In this document: one piece after another, positions 42,345 to 50,491 of the stretch
Layout: every line of letters begins with the position of its first letter
Numbering within the stretch: position 1 is the stretch's first letter
Assembly (NCBI GenBank): GCA_963732375.1
Contig: CAVSZE010000001.1
Location: 1-64,000, forward strand
DNA from: RPQJ01 sp963732375
Lineage (GTDB): Bacteria > Pseudomonadota > Gammaproteobacteria > Steroidobacterales > Steroidobacteraceae
Length of the DNA stretch: 64,000 nt
Direction of reading: 5' to 3'
The notes under the pieces: generated by a model
What the model saw: only the letters and a program-made list of their open reading frames with translations
Databases searched by the model: none
Told to the model about the DNA's origin: nothing
Translations under genes and position numbers: made by a program

Positions 42345-42996
42345 CGCCGTGCATCGCCTCTGCGTCGTGCTCCAGGTCGCGCCAGGGCTCGGCCAGGGCC
42401 TCGTCGTCCCACTGTCGCATCGACGGAAGCGCCAGCAACTCGCGCGCGTACGCGGCCGCGACTTCGGACAATGACAGGCCGTAGGTGCGCACGCGGAACG
42501 CGACCGGCGCATAGAACGCATCAACTGCCGTGAACGCGGAGCCGGCGAGAAATGGTCCGCCGAAGCGGCGCAGCCCCTCGGACCACAATTCGTCGATTCG
42601 ATCGAGGTCCTTCTGCAGCGCGGGAGCGATCGCGTCCAGCCGGACCCGCAAGCCGCAGTTCATCGAACAGCCCTGGCGCAGCGCGCCGAAGCCCGAGTGC
42701 ATCTCCGCGGCCGCGCAGCGCGCCCAGGCGCGCGCGGCAGAATCCGCGGGCCAGGCCCCCGTGTGTCGTTCGGCCAGGTATTCAACGATGCCCATCGAGT
42801 CCCAGGCCACTGTCTCGCCATCGACCAGGCACGGGACCTTGCCGCTGGGCGAGAACGCGCGGAATTTCGCCCAGCTGGTTCCCGGGTCGAACGGAACCAC
42901 GTGCTCGGTGAACGGGATCGCCAGCGCGCGCATCAGCACCCACGGCCGCAGCGACCAGGACGAGTAGTTCTTGTTGCCTATGTAGAGTTCGTACAT
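42316..42996 (-). CDS. Glutathione S-transferase family protein
   Basis: 226 residues. Thioredoxin-like N-terminal domain (LYIGNKNYSSWSLRPWVLMR, FSPSGKVPCLVDGETVAWDSMGI) with serine in the active-site position S-S-W-S, and an all-helical C-terminal domain (GPFLAGSAFTAVDAFYAPV). Similar to the YfcF/maleylacetoacetate-isomerase-like group. Cytosolic; the substrate is unknown. Confidence 0.9.
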   Translation of the reverse strand: MYELYIGNKNYSSWSLRPWVLMRALAIPFTEHVVPFDPGTSWAKFRAFSPSGKVPCLVDGETVAWDSMGIVEYLAERHTGAWPADSAARAWARCAAAEMHSGFGALRQGCSMNCGLRVRLDAIAPALQKDLDRIDELWSEGLRRFGGPFLAGSAFTAVDAFYAPVAFRVRTYGLSLSEVAAAYARELLALPSMRQWDDEALAEPWRDLEHDAEAMHGATLLEDLRL

Positions 42997-43051
42997 GCCT
43001 GCTCCAGCAAAAACAGATCCAGCCTCGCGTCGGCGAAGCCTGGCCGTGCGC

Positions 43052-43258
43052 TCAATAGTGGGGCGGTATCTCGACCGCGCCAGGATCGGCGGACCGGCTT
43101 TCGAGATCCTCGACCTGCCGGCGCAGGTTCCGGTTGAATTCGAGCGCCGTGTCGATTTCCCGCTGTTGGCGATAGACGACGTCGCTCAGTTCCTGCAGCG
43201 CCCGCTCGAGATGCGCGAGCTTGAACTCGATCGCCTCTACGCGCTTCGCTTCGGTCAT
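43052..43258 (-). CDS. slyX: SlyX family protein
   Basis: 68 residues. AIEFKLAHLERALQELSDVV then RQQREIDTALEFNRNLRRQV form one coiled coil, and the C-terminus EIPPHY is the SlyX signature. Its function is not known. It begins 20 bp downstream of the cardiolipin synthase stop on the same strand and probably shares its transcript. Confidence 0.93.
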   Translation of the reverse strand: MTEAKRVEAIEFKLAHLERALQELSDVVYRQQREIDTALEFNRNLRRQVEDLESRSADPGAVEIPPHY

Positions 43259-43278
43259 TTCAATTCCTCCCGCAGCGC

Positions 43279-44736
43279 TCACAGCAACGGCGCCGCCATG
43301 AATGCGAATCCTTCCTTCAGCCGCTCGCCGAACCTGCGGTCTCGCAATTGCTCCGCCGCGACGGGTACCGACTGCGCTTCGTAGCTGCGCTGCAATTCCA
43401 GCAGCTGCCCGGTGAAGTCCTGGTCGTAGATCGCCAGCATCAGCTCGAAATTCAGCGACAGGCTGCGTATGTCGAGGTTCGCCGTGCCGAACAGCGACAG
43501 CTCGCCGTCCACGGTGATGCTCTTGGTGTGCAGCAGGCCGCCGGTGTAGCGCCGGATGCGCACGCCCGCATTCGTCAGCTCCTCGAAGAACCAGCGGCTC
43601 GCGTACTCCACCAGCCAGGAGTCGTTGCGGTCCGGCACGATCAGCGTGACCTCGCAGCCGCGCAGCGCCGCATTTTCCAGCGCGAGCGCGAGGGCGGCGT
43701 CGGCGACGAAATACGGGGTCGTGAGCACTATGCTGTGCCGGGCACTGCTGATGGCCTGCGTGATGAGCCGCAGGTTCGCCGTGTCGTCGGTGCCCGGCCC
43801 GGACATCACTACCTGCGCGACCTGCCGACCGCGTGCCGCCGCCCAGGCTTCGCGGTAATCCTCGACCAGGATCGACGGCGTCTCGCCGGTCTGCATGCCC
43901 CAGTCGAACAGGAACACTGCACGCAGCGCGCCGACGATCGGACCCTCGGCCCGCGCCATCGCGTCCACCCACTCGCCGACACCGGCGCCCTGCTTGAAGT
44001 AGCGCGGATCCACGAGGTTCATGCTGCCGGTGTAGGCGATTCGCCCATCCACGACCACCACCTTGCGGTGCAGGCGCAGGTCGATACGCCGAAACGGGAT
44101 GCGCCACGGGCTGACGCCGAGCGCCACCTGGAGGTCGATGCCATGCGAGCGCATGCGCGCCGGTCCCGCCGACTTCAGGAACTGCTTGCTGCCGAGTGCG
44201 TCGAGCAGCAAGCGCACCTTCACGCCGCGTGCGACGGCGCTGGCGAGCGCCTGCTCGACCTCGTCGGCGGTGCCACCTGCGTTCCAGATGTAGAACTCCA
44301 TCTCGACGCTGGTCACGGCGTGCTCCACGTCCGCGATGATCTCGCGCAGGATCGTCTCGGCACCGTCGAGCAGGCGGAACGACGAGCGCGCCATCAGCGG
44401 CATCCCGGTCGATCTGAATGCGAGTCGCGCGAGGCCGTCCCAGGGTATCGGCAGCGACTCGGGCGCCGCGCGCTCCTTGCGCGAGAGTGTGTCCACCGTC
44501 GCAGGCAGGCCGGTATAGAACGCACGCGCGAAGTCGGCGCGGCGCTTGCCTATGGGGCGTTCGCCGATCAGCAGGTAGGCGATGGCACCCACGCCGGGCA
44601 GCACGGCGGTCAGCAGCAACCAGGCAAAGGAGCTGCCCGGCGCGTGCCGGCTCAGCATCACGCGCGCGCCGACCGAGGCCACGATTGCGACGTGTGCAGA
44701 AATCAGTACGGCTGCTTCGATGTGCTGCGTGGCCAT
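43279..44736 (-). CDS. cls: Cardiolipin synthase (phospholipase D family)
   Basis: 485 residues. Two N-terminal membrane segments (AAVLISAHVAIVASVGARVM; FAWLLLTAVLPGVGAIAYLL) with the PLDc_N motif, then two H-x-K-x4-D catalytic motifs: HRKVVVVDGRIAYTGSMN near residue 220 and HTKSITVDGELSLFGTANLD near residue 402. The bacterial ClsA-type enzyme condenses two phosphatidylglycerols at the inner membrane. Divergently arranged with nothing; a small gap of about 90 bp separates it from the lrp-type gene upstream. Confidence 0.94.
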   Translation of the reverse strand: MATQHIEAAVLISAHVAIVASVGARVMLSRHAPGSSFAWLLLTAVLPGVGAIAYLLIGERPIGKRRADFARAFYTGLPATVDTLSRKERAAPESLPIPWDGLARLAFRSTGMPLMARSSFRLLDGAETILREIIADVEHAVTSVEMEFYIWNAGGTADEVEQALASAVARGVKVRLLLDALGSKQFLKSAGPARMRSHGIDLQVALGVSPWRIPFRRIDLRLHRKVVVVDGRIAYTGSMNLVDPRYFKQGAGVGEWVDAMARAEGPIVGALRAVFLFDWGMQTGETPSILVEDYREAWAAARGRQVAQVVMSGPGTDDTANLRLITQAISSARHSIVLTTPYFVADAALALALENAALRGCEVTLIVPDRNDSWLVEYASRWFFEELTNAGVRIRRYTGGLLHTKSITVDGELSLFGTANLDIRSLSLNFELMLAIYDQDFTGQLLELQRSYEAQSVPVAAEQLRDRRFGERLKEGFAFMAAPLL

Positions 44737-44828
44737 CGTTACGTTGCTTGCGCCAGCCGAAGGCCGCTTTGCGGGAACTCGAGCGATTTAGTGATGTCGC
44801 GCATGCGCGGTTCCCGTGTTGCCGGCGC

Positions 44829-45251
44829 TCAGAGTTTGTAAGTGGACAGCAGCAGGCTCGTCTCGGTGCTGGCGATTCCGTCCACCTGGCGGATCCGACC
44901 GAGCACGCGATCGAAAGCCTCGAGGCTGTCGGCACGAAGTTCCGCAACGATATCCCAACGACCGTTGGTCGTGTGCAGCGCCTCGACCGCGGGATCGCCG
45001 CGCAGCGTGCGCAGCACCGATTCCGCGCGGTTTCCCTCGACCGCGATGGTCATCAGTGCGGCAATGCGGTTTTCGTCGACCTGCGGCTTCAGCCGTACCG
45101 TGTAGCCGGTGATCGTGCCGTCCCGTTCGAGCCTGGCGATCCGGTTCTGCACCGTGCCGCGCGCGACGTGCAGCGCCTTCGCGATCGATGCCACTGTCGC
45201 GCGTGCGTTGGCGCGGAGCAGGGCGATCAACTGGCGGTCCAGGTCATCCAT
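44829..45251 (-). CDS. Lrp/AsnC family transcriptional regulator
   Basis: 140 residues. Winged helix-turn-helix at the N-terminus (LDRQLIALLRANARATVASI, ALHVARGTVQNRIARLERDG) and a C-terminal RAM/ACT-like ligand domain (ALMTIAVEG ... VEALHTTNGRWDIVAELRA). Lrp regulators bind amino acids as octamers. It is divergent from the ornithine cyclodeaminase-arginase pair, so it probably controls them in answer to arginine or ornithine; that is inference from position. Confidence 0.93.
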   Translation of the reverse strand: MDDLDRQLIALLRANARATVASIAKALHVARGTVQNRIARLERDGTITGYTVRLKPQVDENRIAALMTIAVEGNRAESVLRTLRGDPAVEALHTTNGRWDIVAELRADSLEAFDRVLGRIRQVDGIASTETSLLLSTYKL

Positions 45252-45420
45252 GCGCGCTCCCGGGAATCAATCAGAACGGCAATAAGAACATACAAAACGT
45301 TCAAAAGACAGCTCATAGTGACTAATTTGCTGGCTTCCTGCTGGCTGCGGGAGCCACGAGAATAGGTCACGTCTGGCACTGCCTTCGGTGGCAGGCACGG
45401 CAGGCACGGGAGAGACTGAA

Positions 45421-46488
45421 ATGATCGATTACATTGGCGTCAGCGACCTGGAGCGGCTGGTGCGCTCGGTCGGCACCGGATCCTTCATAGAGCGGCTCGC
45501 GACCGAAATCGAATCGGACTACCGGCGCTGGGACGAATTCGAGAAGACGCCGCGCTCCGCCAGCCACTCGCCGGTCGGCGTGATCGAGTTGATGCCGATC
45601 ACCGATGGCCGGCTCTACACGTTCAAGTACGTGAACGGGCACCCGAAGAACACCTCGGAGGGCCTGCTCACAGTCACCGCGTTCGGCGTGCTCGCCGACG
45701 TGCACACCGGGTATCCGCTGCTGCTCTCGGAACTGACGGTGACGACGGCGCTGCGCACGGCGGCGATGTCGGTGCTTGCCGCGCGCTGGATGGCACGCAG
45801 CGACAGCCGCGTGATGGCGTTGATTGGCAACGGCGCGCAGGCCGAATTCCAGGCGATCGCCTTCCACGGGATGCTCGGCATCCGCACGCTCCGCGTCTAC
45901 GACGTCGATCCAATGGCGACTGCCAAGCTCGAGCGCAACCTGCGCTCGATACCCGAGGTGGCCGGCCTCGAGGTCGTGCGCTGCGGCTCTGCGGCCGAAG
46001 CCTGCAAGGGCGCCGATATCGTGACCACCGTGACGGCCGACAAGAAGAACGCCGTGATCCTCACGCCGGACATGATCGAGCCGGGCATGCACCTGAACGC
46101 GGTGGGCGGTGACTGCCCGGGCAAGACGGAGCTGCACCGCGACATCCTGCTGATGCCAAATGCCCGCGTGGTGGTCGAGTTCGAGCCGCAGTCGCGCATA
46201 GAGGGCGAACTGCAGCAGATGCCGGCCGACTTCCGCGTGACCGAATTTTCCGACGTGGTACGCGGCTCGGCTCGTGGGCGTGGTGGCCCGGACGAGGTCA
46301 CGATCTTCGACTCGGTCGGCTTCGCGCTCCAGGACTACTCGGCGCTGCGGTTCCTGCACTCGCTGCTGGCTGCGGAGCGCACGGGAGGAAGGCAGGTAGA
46401 CCTGCTTCCGGAACTCGACGACCCGAAGGATCTTTTCGGCGGGACGATCGGTGCCACCACTGCCGTACGCATTCGTCGCGCGGGCTGA
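45421..46488 (+). CDS. Ornithine cyclodeaminase family protein
   Basis: 355 residues. TFKYVNGHPKNTSEGLLTVT is the substrate-binding segment (with the conserved K-x-V-x-x-x-P-x-N), SELTVTTALRTAAMSVLAA carries the T-x-x-R-T-A-A motif, and MALIGNGAQAEFQAIAF is the NAD site. LNAVGGDCPGKTELHRDIL matches the ornithine cyclodeaminase group (G-G-D-C-P-G-K-T-E) rather than alanine dehydrogenases. It deaminates L-ornithine to L-proline and ammonia. ATG 45421 is preceded by GGGAGAG. Arginase follows 9 bp later. Confidence 0.93.
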   Translation: MIDYIGVSDLERLVRSVGTGSFIERLATEIESDYRRWDEFEKTPRSASHSPVGVIELMPITDGRLYTFKYVNGHPKNTSEGLLTVTAFGVLADVHTGYPLLLSELTVTTALRTAAMSVLAARWMARSDSRVMALIGNGAQAEFQAIAFHGMLGIRTLRVYDVDPMATAKLERNLRSIPEVAGLEVVRCGSAAEACKGADIVTTVTADKKNAVILTPDMIEPGMHLNAVGGDCPGKTELHRDILLMPNARVVVEFEPQSRIEGELQQMPADFRVTEFSDVVRGSARGRGGPDEVTIFDSVGFALQDYSALRFLHSLLAAERTGGRQVDLLPELDDPKDLFGGTIGATTAVRIRRAG

Positions 46489-46497
46489 GGAGCACAA

Positions 46498-47409
46498 ATG
46501 GCCATCGTATCCATCATCGGTGCACCGACGGACATCGGCGCGAGCACGCGCGGGACGTCGATGGGGCCCGAGGCCCTGCGAGTCGCGGGCCTGCGCGACA
46601 CGCTACAGGGGCAGGGCCTCGAGGTCCGCGACTGCGGAAACCTGCGCGGCCCGCACAATCCCTGCCTGCCGCCGGTGGACGGCTATCGTCACCTTGCCGA
46701 GGTGACCGAGTGGAACCGGTTGGTTCACGACGCCGTGCATGGCGAACTGGAGCAGGGTCACCTGCCGATCCTGCTCGGCGGCGATCACAGCCTGGCGATC
46801 GGTTCTATCTCGGCGGTCGCCCGCCACTGCAGGACGAACGGCAGGCGGCTCCGCGTGCTGTGGCTCGACGCACATGCCGACTTCAACACCCACCTGCTGA
46901 CACCGAGCGGCAACGTGCACGGCATGCCGGTCGCCTGCCTCTGCGGCTACGGCCCCGCTGAGCTCACCGGGATGGCAGGCGCCATGCCGGCGCTGGATCC
47001 CGGGGCGATCCGGCAGATCGGCATTCGCAGCGTGGACCAGGGCGAGAAGCGCTTCGTGCACGAGGTCGGGCTCGAGGTGTTCGACATGCGCTATATCGAC
47101 GAGATGGGCATGCGCCATACGCTCGAGCAGTGCTTGCTGGGGCTGGATGGCGATACGCACCTGCACGTCAGCTTCGACGTGGATTTCCTGGATCCGGACA
47201 TCGCACCCGGCGTGCTCACCACGGTCCCTGGCGGCCCGTCCTACCGGGAAGCGCAGCTCTGCATGGAAATGATCGCCGACACCGGGCTGCTGGCCTCGCT
47301 GGACGTGATGGAGCTGAATCCGGCCCTGGACGTGCGCAACCGCACGGCGCAGGTGGCCGTGGACCTGGTGGCTTCGCTGTTCGGCAAGAGCACGTTGATG
47401 CGCCGCTGA
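46498..47409 (+). CDS. rocF: Arginase
   Basis: 303 residues. Manganese ligands are in place: GGDHSLAIGS, WLDAHADFNTH (D-A-H-x-D), and VSFDVDFLDPDIAPGVLTTV. The N-terminus VSIIGAPTDIGASTRGTSMG and VHGMPVACLCG support arginase over agmatinase. It cleaves arginine to ornithine and urea, feeding the adjacent cyclodeaminase; no urease is seen in the window. Confidence 0.94.
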   Translation: MAIVSIIGAPTDIGASTRGTSMGPEALRVAGLRDTLQGQGLEVRDCGNLRGPHNPCLPPVDGYRHLAEVTEWNRLVHDAVHGELEQGHLPILLGGDHSLAIGSISAVARHCRTNGRRLRVLWLDAHADFNTHLLTPSGNVHGMPVACLCGYGPAELTGMAGAMPALDPGAIRQIGIRSVDQGEKRFVHEVGLEVFDMRYIDEMGMRHTLEQCLLGLDGDTHLHVSFDVDFLDPDIAPGVLTTVPGGPSYREAQLCMEMIADTGLLASLDVMELNPALDVRNRTAQVAVDLVASLFGKSTLMRR

Positions 47410-47537
47410 GGCCTGGTTCACGGGGCGTCGATCCCCGATTCACTTAGGTCCAGTTCTGCGGCATCATGCGGCACCTTGAATTACCGCCCGCCTGCGGCCA
47501 GCGCCCCGCTGGAGCGCAACGACCCCTGGAGTATGCA

Positions 47538-48356
47538 ATGAAGACCAGTACTGCTTCTGCTTGTGCCCTGGCAGTTGCCACCGCACTCGCTGCCTTCGCG
47601 CCCGCGGCTTCGCGCGCCGAAACGCCGGACGAGTGGAAGTTCAACGCGACCATCTACGGCTGGCTGCCCAGCATCAACATGGACCTGTCGTTTCCGGTCA
47701 ACGGCGGAGGCTCCAGCGCCGATGTCACGGGCAGCGACATCCTTAATGCGCTGAACTTCACGTTCATGGGCGCCTTCGGCGCACAGAAAGGCAAGTGGGG
47801 CCTGTGGACCGACGTGATCTACCTGGACCTCAGCTCGTCGACCAAGAACACCCGCTATCTCGCGGTCGATGGCCAGCAGCTGCCCGGCGCCACCGGCAAG
47901 GCCGATCTCACCATCACCGGTTGGCTGTGGACCACGGTGGGAACCTATCGGGTCGTGGACCACCCGCACTACCAGATGGACGTGCTGGCCGGCGCGCGCA
48001 TGCTGGACCTGAGCACGGACCTGAAGTGGAGCCTGACCGGCGATCTCGGCGATCCGCCGCTGATCGACGCCTCGGGGAAGAGCAACGTCTCCCAGACCAA
48101 CTGGGACGGCATCGTCGGTATCCGGGGTCGGGCCGAGTTCGGCGACGACCACAAGTGGTTCGTGCCGTACTACCTCGACATCGGCACCGGCGACAGCGAC
48201 CTGACCTGGCAGGCCATCGCGGGCGTCGGCTACTCGTTCGGGTGGGGCGACATTCTCGGCGTGTGGCGCTATCTGGACTACAACCTGTCGAACAGTGCGC
48301 CGATCCAGAACACGGATTTCAGCGGTCCCGCGCTCGGCGTCACCTTCCACTTCTGA
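47538..48356 (+). CDS. Outer-membrane beta-barrel protein, conserved hypothetical
   Basis: 272 residues with signal peptide (about 1-27, ending AASRAE). The rest is alternating aromatic/small residues typical of barrel strands (FNATIYGWLPSINMDLSF, WGLWTDVIYLDLSS, IAGVGYSFGWGDILGVWRYL), ending in GVTFHF with a terminal Phe, the BAM recognition signal. I do not know a named family. GGAG is found 8 nt before ATG 47538. A perfect palindrome follows 13 bp after the stop. Confidence 0.75.
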   Translation: MKTSTASACALAVATALAAFAPAASRAETPDEWKFNATIYGWLPSINMDLSFPVNGGGSSADVTGSDILNALNFTFMGAFGAQKGKWGLWTDVIYLDLSSSTKNTRYLAVDGQQLPGATGKADLTITGWLWTTVGTYRVVDHPHYQMDVLAGARMLDLSTDLKWSLTGDLGDPPLIDASGKSNVSQTNWDGIVGIRGRAEFGDDHKWFVPYYLDIGTGDSDLTWQAIAGVGYSFGWGDILGVWRYLDYNLSNSAPIQNTDFSGPALGVTFHF

Positions 48357-48368
48357 CCAGGCACAGGC

Positions 48369-48398
48369 CCGGGCTGTCGATCGCGATCGACAGCCCGG
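48369..48398. terminator. Perfect 30-bp palindrome after the beta-barrel gene
   Basis: CCGGGCTGTCGATCG followed directly by its exact reverse complement. It would fold into a 15-bp hairpin (small loop by opening of the centre) right after the stop at 48356. No T tract follows, so it is either a weak terminator, a processing site, or a protein-binding palindrome. Confidence 0.5.
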
Positions 48399-48480
48399 CC
48401 GCTGCCCCGATGGGGGCAACATTTCTTCCAGCTCGACGATAGACCGCTACAGCGCGCCCCAGTGGCTGGGTGAGCGCGCG

Positions 48481-49688
48481 GTGCGTCGTTTCCATGTGAT
48501 GGCCAAGCCGGCCGGCTCGGCCTGCAACCTCGACTGCAGCTACTGCTTCTACTTGTCCAAGCAGGACCTGCCCGGCGGCCCCGGCGGCGGGCACATGCAC
48601 GACGATGTGCTCGAGCGCTTCGTCGCCGACTACACCGCGAGCGTGACGTCCGACGAAATCGTGTTCTCGTGGCAGGGCGGCGAGCCGACGCTGATGGGCC
48701 TCGAGTTCTTCGGGAAAGTCGTGGCCCTTCAGAAGAAGTATGCGAAGCCAGGCCAGCGCATCGAGAACGATCTGCAGACAAACGGCACGCTGCTCGACGA
48801 GGACTGGGCGCGGTTCCTGAAGGAGCACTCGTTCCTGGTGGGCTTGAGCATCGACGGTCCGAAAGACATCCACGACCATTACCGGATCACCAAGAAGGGC
48901 GAGCCGACCTTCGACCGGGTCTGCGACGCTACGGCCATGCTGAGGCGCCATGGCGTGCGCTACAACACGCTCACCTGCGTCAGTCGCTACAACGCATCAA
49001 GGCCGCTCGACGTCTACCGCTTCCTGCGCCGCGAACTCGGCTCGACATACCTGCAGTTCATCCCGATCGTCGAGCCCCGGGAGTTCGAGGGCACCGCGCC
49101 GCAACACTGGGATCTCGAAAGGATGGTGGCTCTCGGCGATCCGCGCACCAGCCCCGATCACCCGGACTCCGTGGTCACGCCGTGGACGGTTGATGCAGAC
49201 GAGTACGGCTACTTCCTGTCGAAAGTCTGGGACGAGTGGCTGGCGCGCGACTACGGCAAGGTGCTGGTGAATTTCTGCGAGACACTGGTCGTGCAGCACA
49301 TGGGAATGCCGTCGCAGATCTGCGTGCACAGCGAGTTCTGCGGCAAGGGCGTGGCGCTTGAGCACGACGGCAGCGCCTATGCCTGCGACCATTACGTCTA
49401 CCCGGAATACCGGCTCGGCAACCTGCGTGAGCGTTCGATTGGCGACATGGTCTTTTCGCCCGGGCAGGTGCGCTTCGGCTACGCGAAATCCGAGAGCCTG
49501 CCTGCGTACTGCCGGCAGTGCGAGTTCCTGTCGGATTGCTGGGGCGAGTGCCCGAAGAACCGGTTCCTCAGGACACCGGACGGTGAATCCGGGGCTTGAA
49601 CTACCTGTGTCCTGCGTTCAAGCGCTTCTTTGCGCACGCGACGCCGGCGGCCACCAAGCTGGCCCGCAAGCTGAACAAGCTTCCCTAG
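48481..49688 (+). CDS. Anaerobic-type sulfatase-maturating enzyme (radical SAM; frameshifted near the end)
   Basis: About 400 residues. MAKPAGSACNLDCSYCFYLS carries the radical SAM C-x3-C-x2-C cluster, and FSWQGGEPTLMGLEFF the SAM-binding GGEP. The SPASM part has CVHSEFCGKGVALEHDGSAY and YCRQCEFLSDCWGECPKNRF, the auxiliary Fe-S cluster ligands of anSME. The enzyme oxidises a Cys or Ser in sulfatases to formylglycine. The start is uncertain; GTG 48481 with GGGTGAG upstream is favoured. Near 49590 a G is missing: the first frame stops at 49599, the other continues GLNYLCPAFKRFFAHATPAA to a natural stop at 49688, as in relatives. A matching Cys-type sulfatase lies 0.8 kb downstream. Confidence 0.9.
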
Positions 49689-49773
49689 GCAGTCCGCTGC
49701 AGCCCACAGCTGCACGCTGCTAGCGACTCCTGAATCTTCAAACGCTGCATTCGACGTGCAGTGACTTGTGCAG

Positions 49774-50373
49774 TCATTCCCGGCGTCGCGCGACGACCTG
49801 CACCACCGCGCTAAGGCCTGCGTGCCCCGGGCCTTCGTGTATCACGCGCTCGCGTTCCACGGCATGCACGAATTCAAGACCCGCCAGTTCCGCGCGCAGG
49901 CCGGCCAGCGTCGGCAGCAGGTCTGCGTCCTTCGGGCCACCGGTCCCATGTGCCAGTTGTGCCGGCGTGTACGCCTCGAGCAGGAAGACACCACCAATCT
50001 TTAGCCCGGCGACGACCTGCCTGTGGACCGCGGCGCGCAGCGCGCTGGGCAGGTGACACCAGATCGAGACGATGCCGTCCCAGCGGTTTGGTTCTATCTG
50101 GTAGACAGCGAGGTCGGCGACCAGGGTATCGAGGTGCACGCCCCTCGCCGTGGCCAGTTGCACGGCCTTGCCGAGCCCGACGGGGGACTGGTCCACGGCA
50201 AGCGGACGAAAGCCCTGCTGGGCCAGGAAGACCGCGTTTCGTCCCTCACCCTCGGCCAGGCACAGCACTTCGCCGCCGCGGCGGATTTCCGCGCAGTATT
50301 CACGCAGGAAGTCGTTCGGCTCGGTGCCGTAGAAGTACTCCGCCGTGCCGTATCGATCATCCCAGGAAATCAT
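49774..50373 (-). CDS. Class I SAM-dependent methyltransferase (TehB-like)
   Basis: 199 residues. SWDDRYGTAEYFYGTEPNDF at the start, EVLCLAEGEGRNAVFLAQQG as SAM motif I, PLAVDQSPVGLGKAVQLA as motif II, WDGIVSIWCHLPSALRAAVH as motif III and GGVFLLEAYTPAQL. This resembles the TehB/thiopurine-type small methyltransferases often annotated in tellurite or bisulfite tolerance. ATG 50373 follows GAGGAG. Substrate unknown; it lies convergent to the maturase gene and downstream of the sulfatase terminator. Confidence 0.85.
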   Translation of the reverse strand: MISWDDRYGTAEYFYGTEPNDFLREYCAEIRRGGEVLCLAEGEGRNAVFLAQQGFRPLAVDQSPVGLGKAVQLATARGVHLDTLVADLAVYQIEPNRWDGIVSIWCHLPSALRAAVHRQVVAGLKIGGVFLLEAYTPAQLAHGTGGPKDADLLPTLAGLRAELAGLEFVHAVERERVIHEGPGHAGLSAVVQVVARRRE

Positions 50374-50421
50374 CAGGGTTTTCTCCTCGCTGCCTTCCGC
50401 CAAAGCTACGCTGCCCAGTCC

Positions 50422-50453
50422 AGAAAAAGAAAGGGGCGGCAGTGCCGCCCCTT
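50422..50453 (-). terminator. Rho-independent terminator of the arylsulfatase transcript
   Basis: On the minus strand AAGGGGCGGCA, a single-base loop, TGCCGCCCCTT, then TCTTTTTCT. It lies about 40 bp after the sulfatase stop. Confidence 0.82.
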
Positions 50454-50462
50454 CCGAGCAAG

Positions 50463-50483
50463 GTCCGCGGGTCACCCGCGGAC
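50463..50483. repeat. Perfect 10-bp inverted repeat at the sulfatase 3' end
   Basis: GTCCGCGGGT, one base, ACCCGCGGAC. It is immediately after the sulfatase stop (50492) and before the terminator, giving two stacked hairpins. Confidence 0.7.
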
Positions 50484-50491
50484 GAATCGGG

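Noticed and set aside
43348..44841. 497-residue plus-strand open reading opposite cardiolipin synthase
   Set aside because: Antisense shadow of a gene with two intact HKD motifs.
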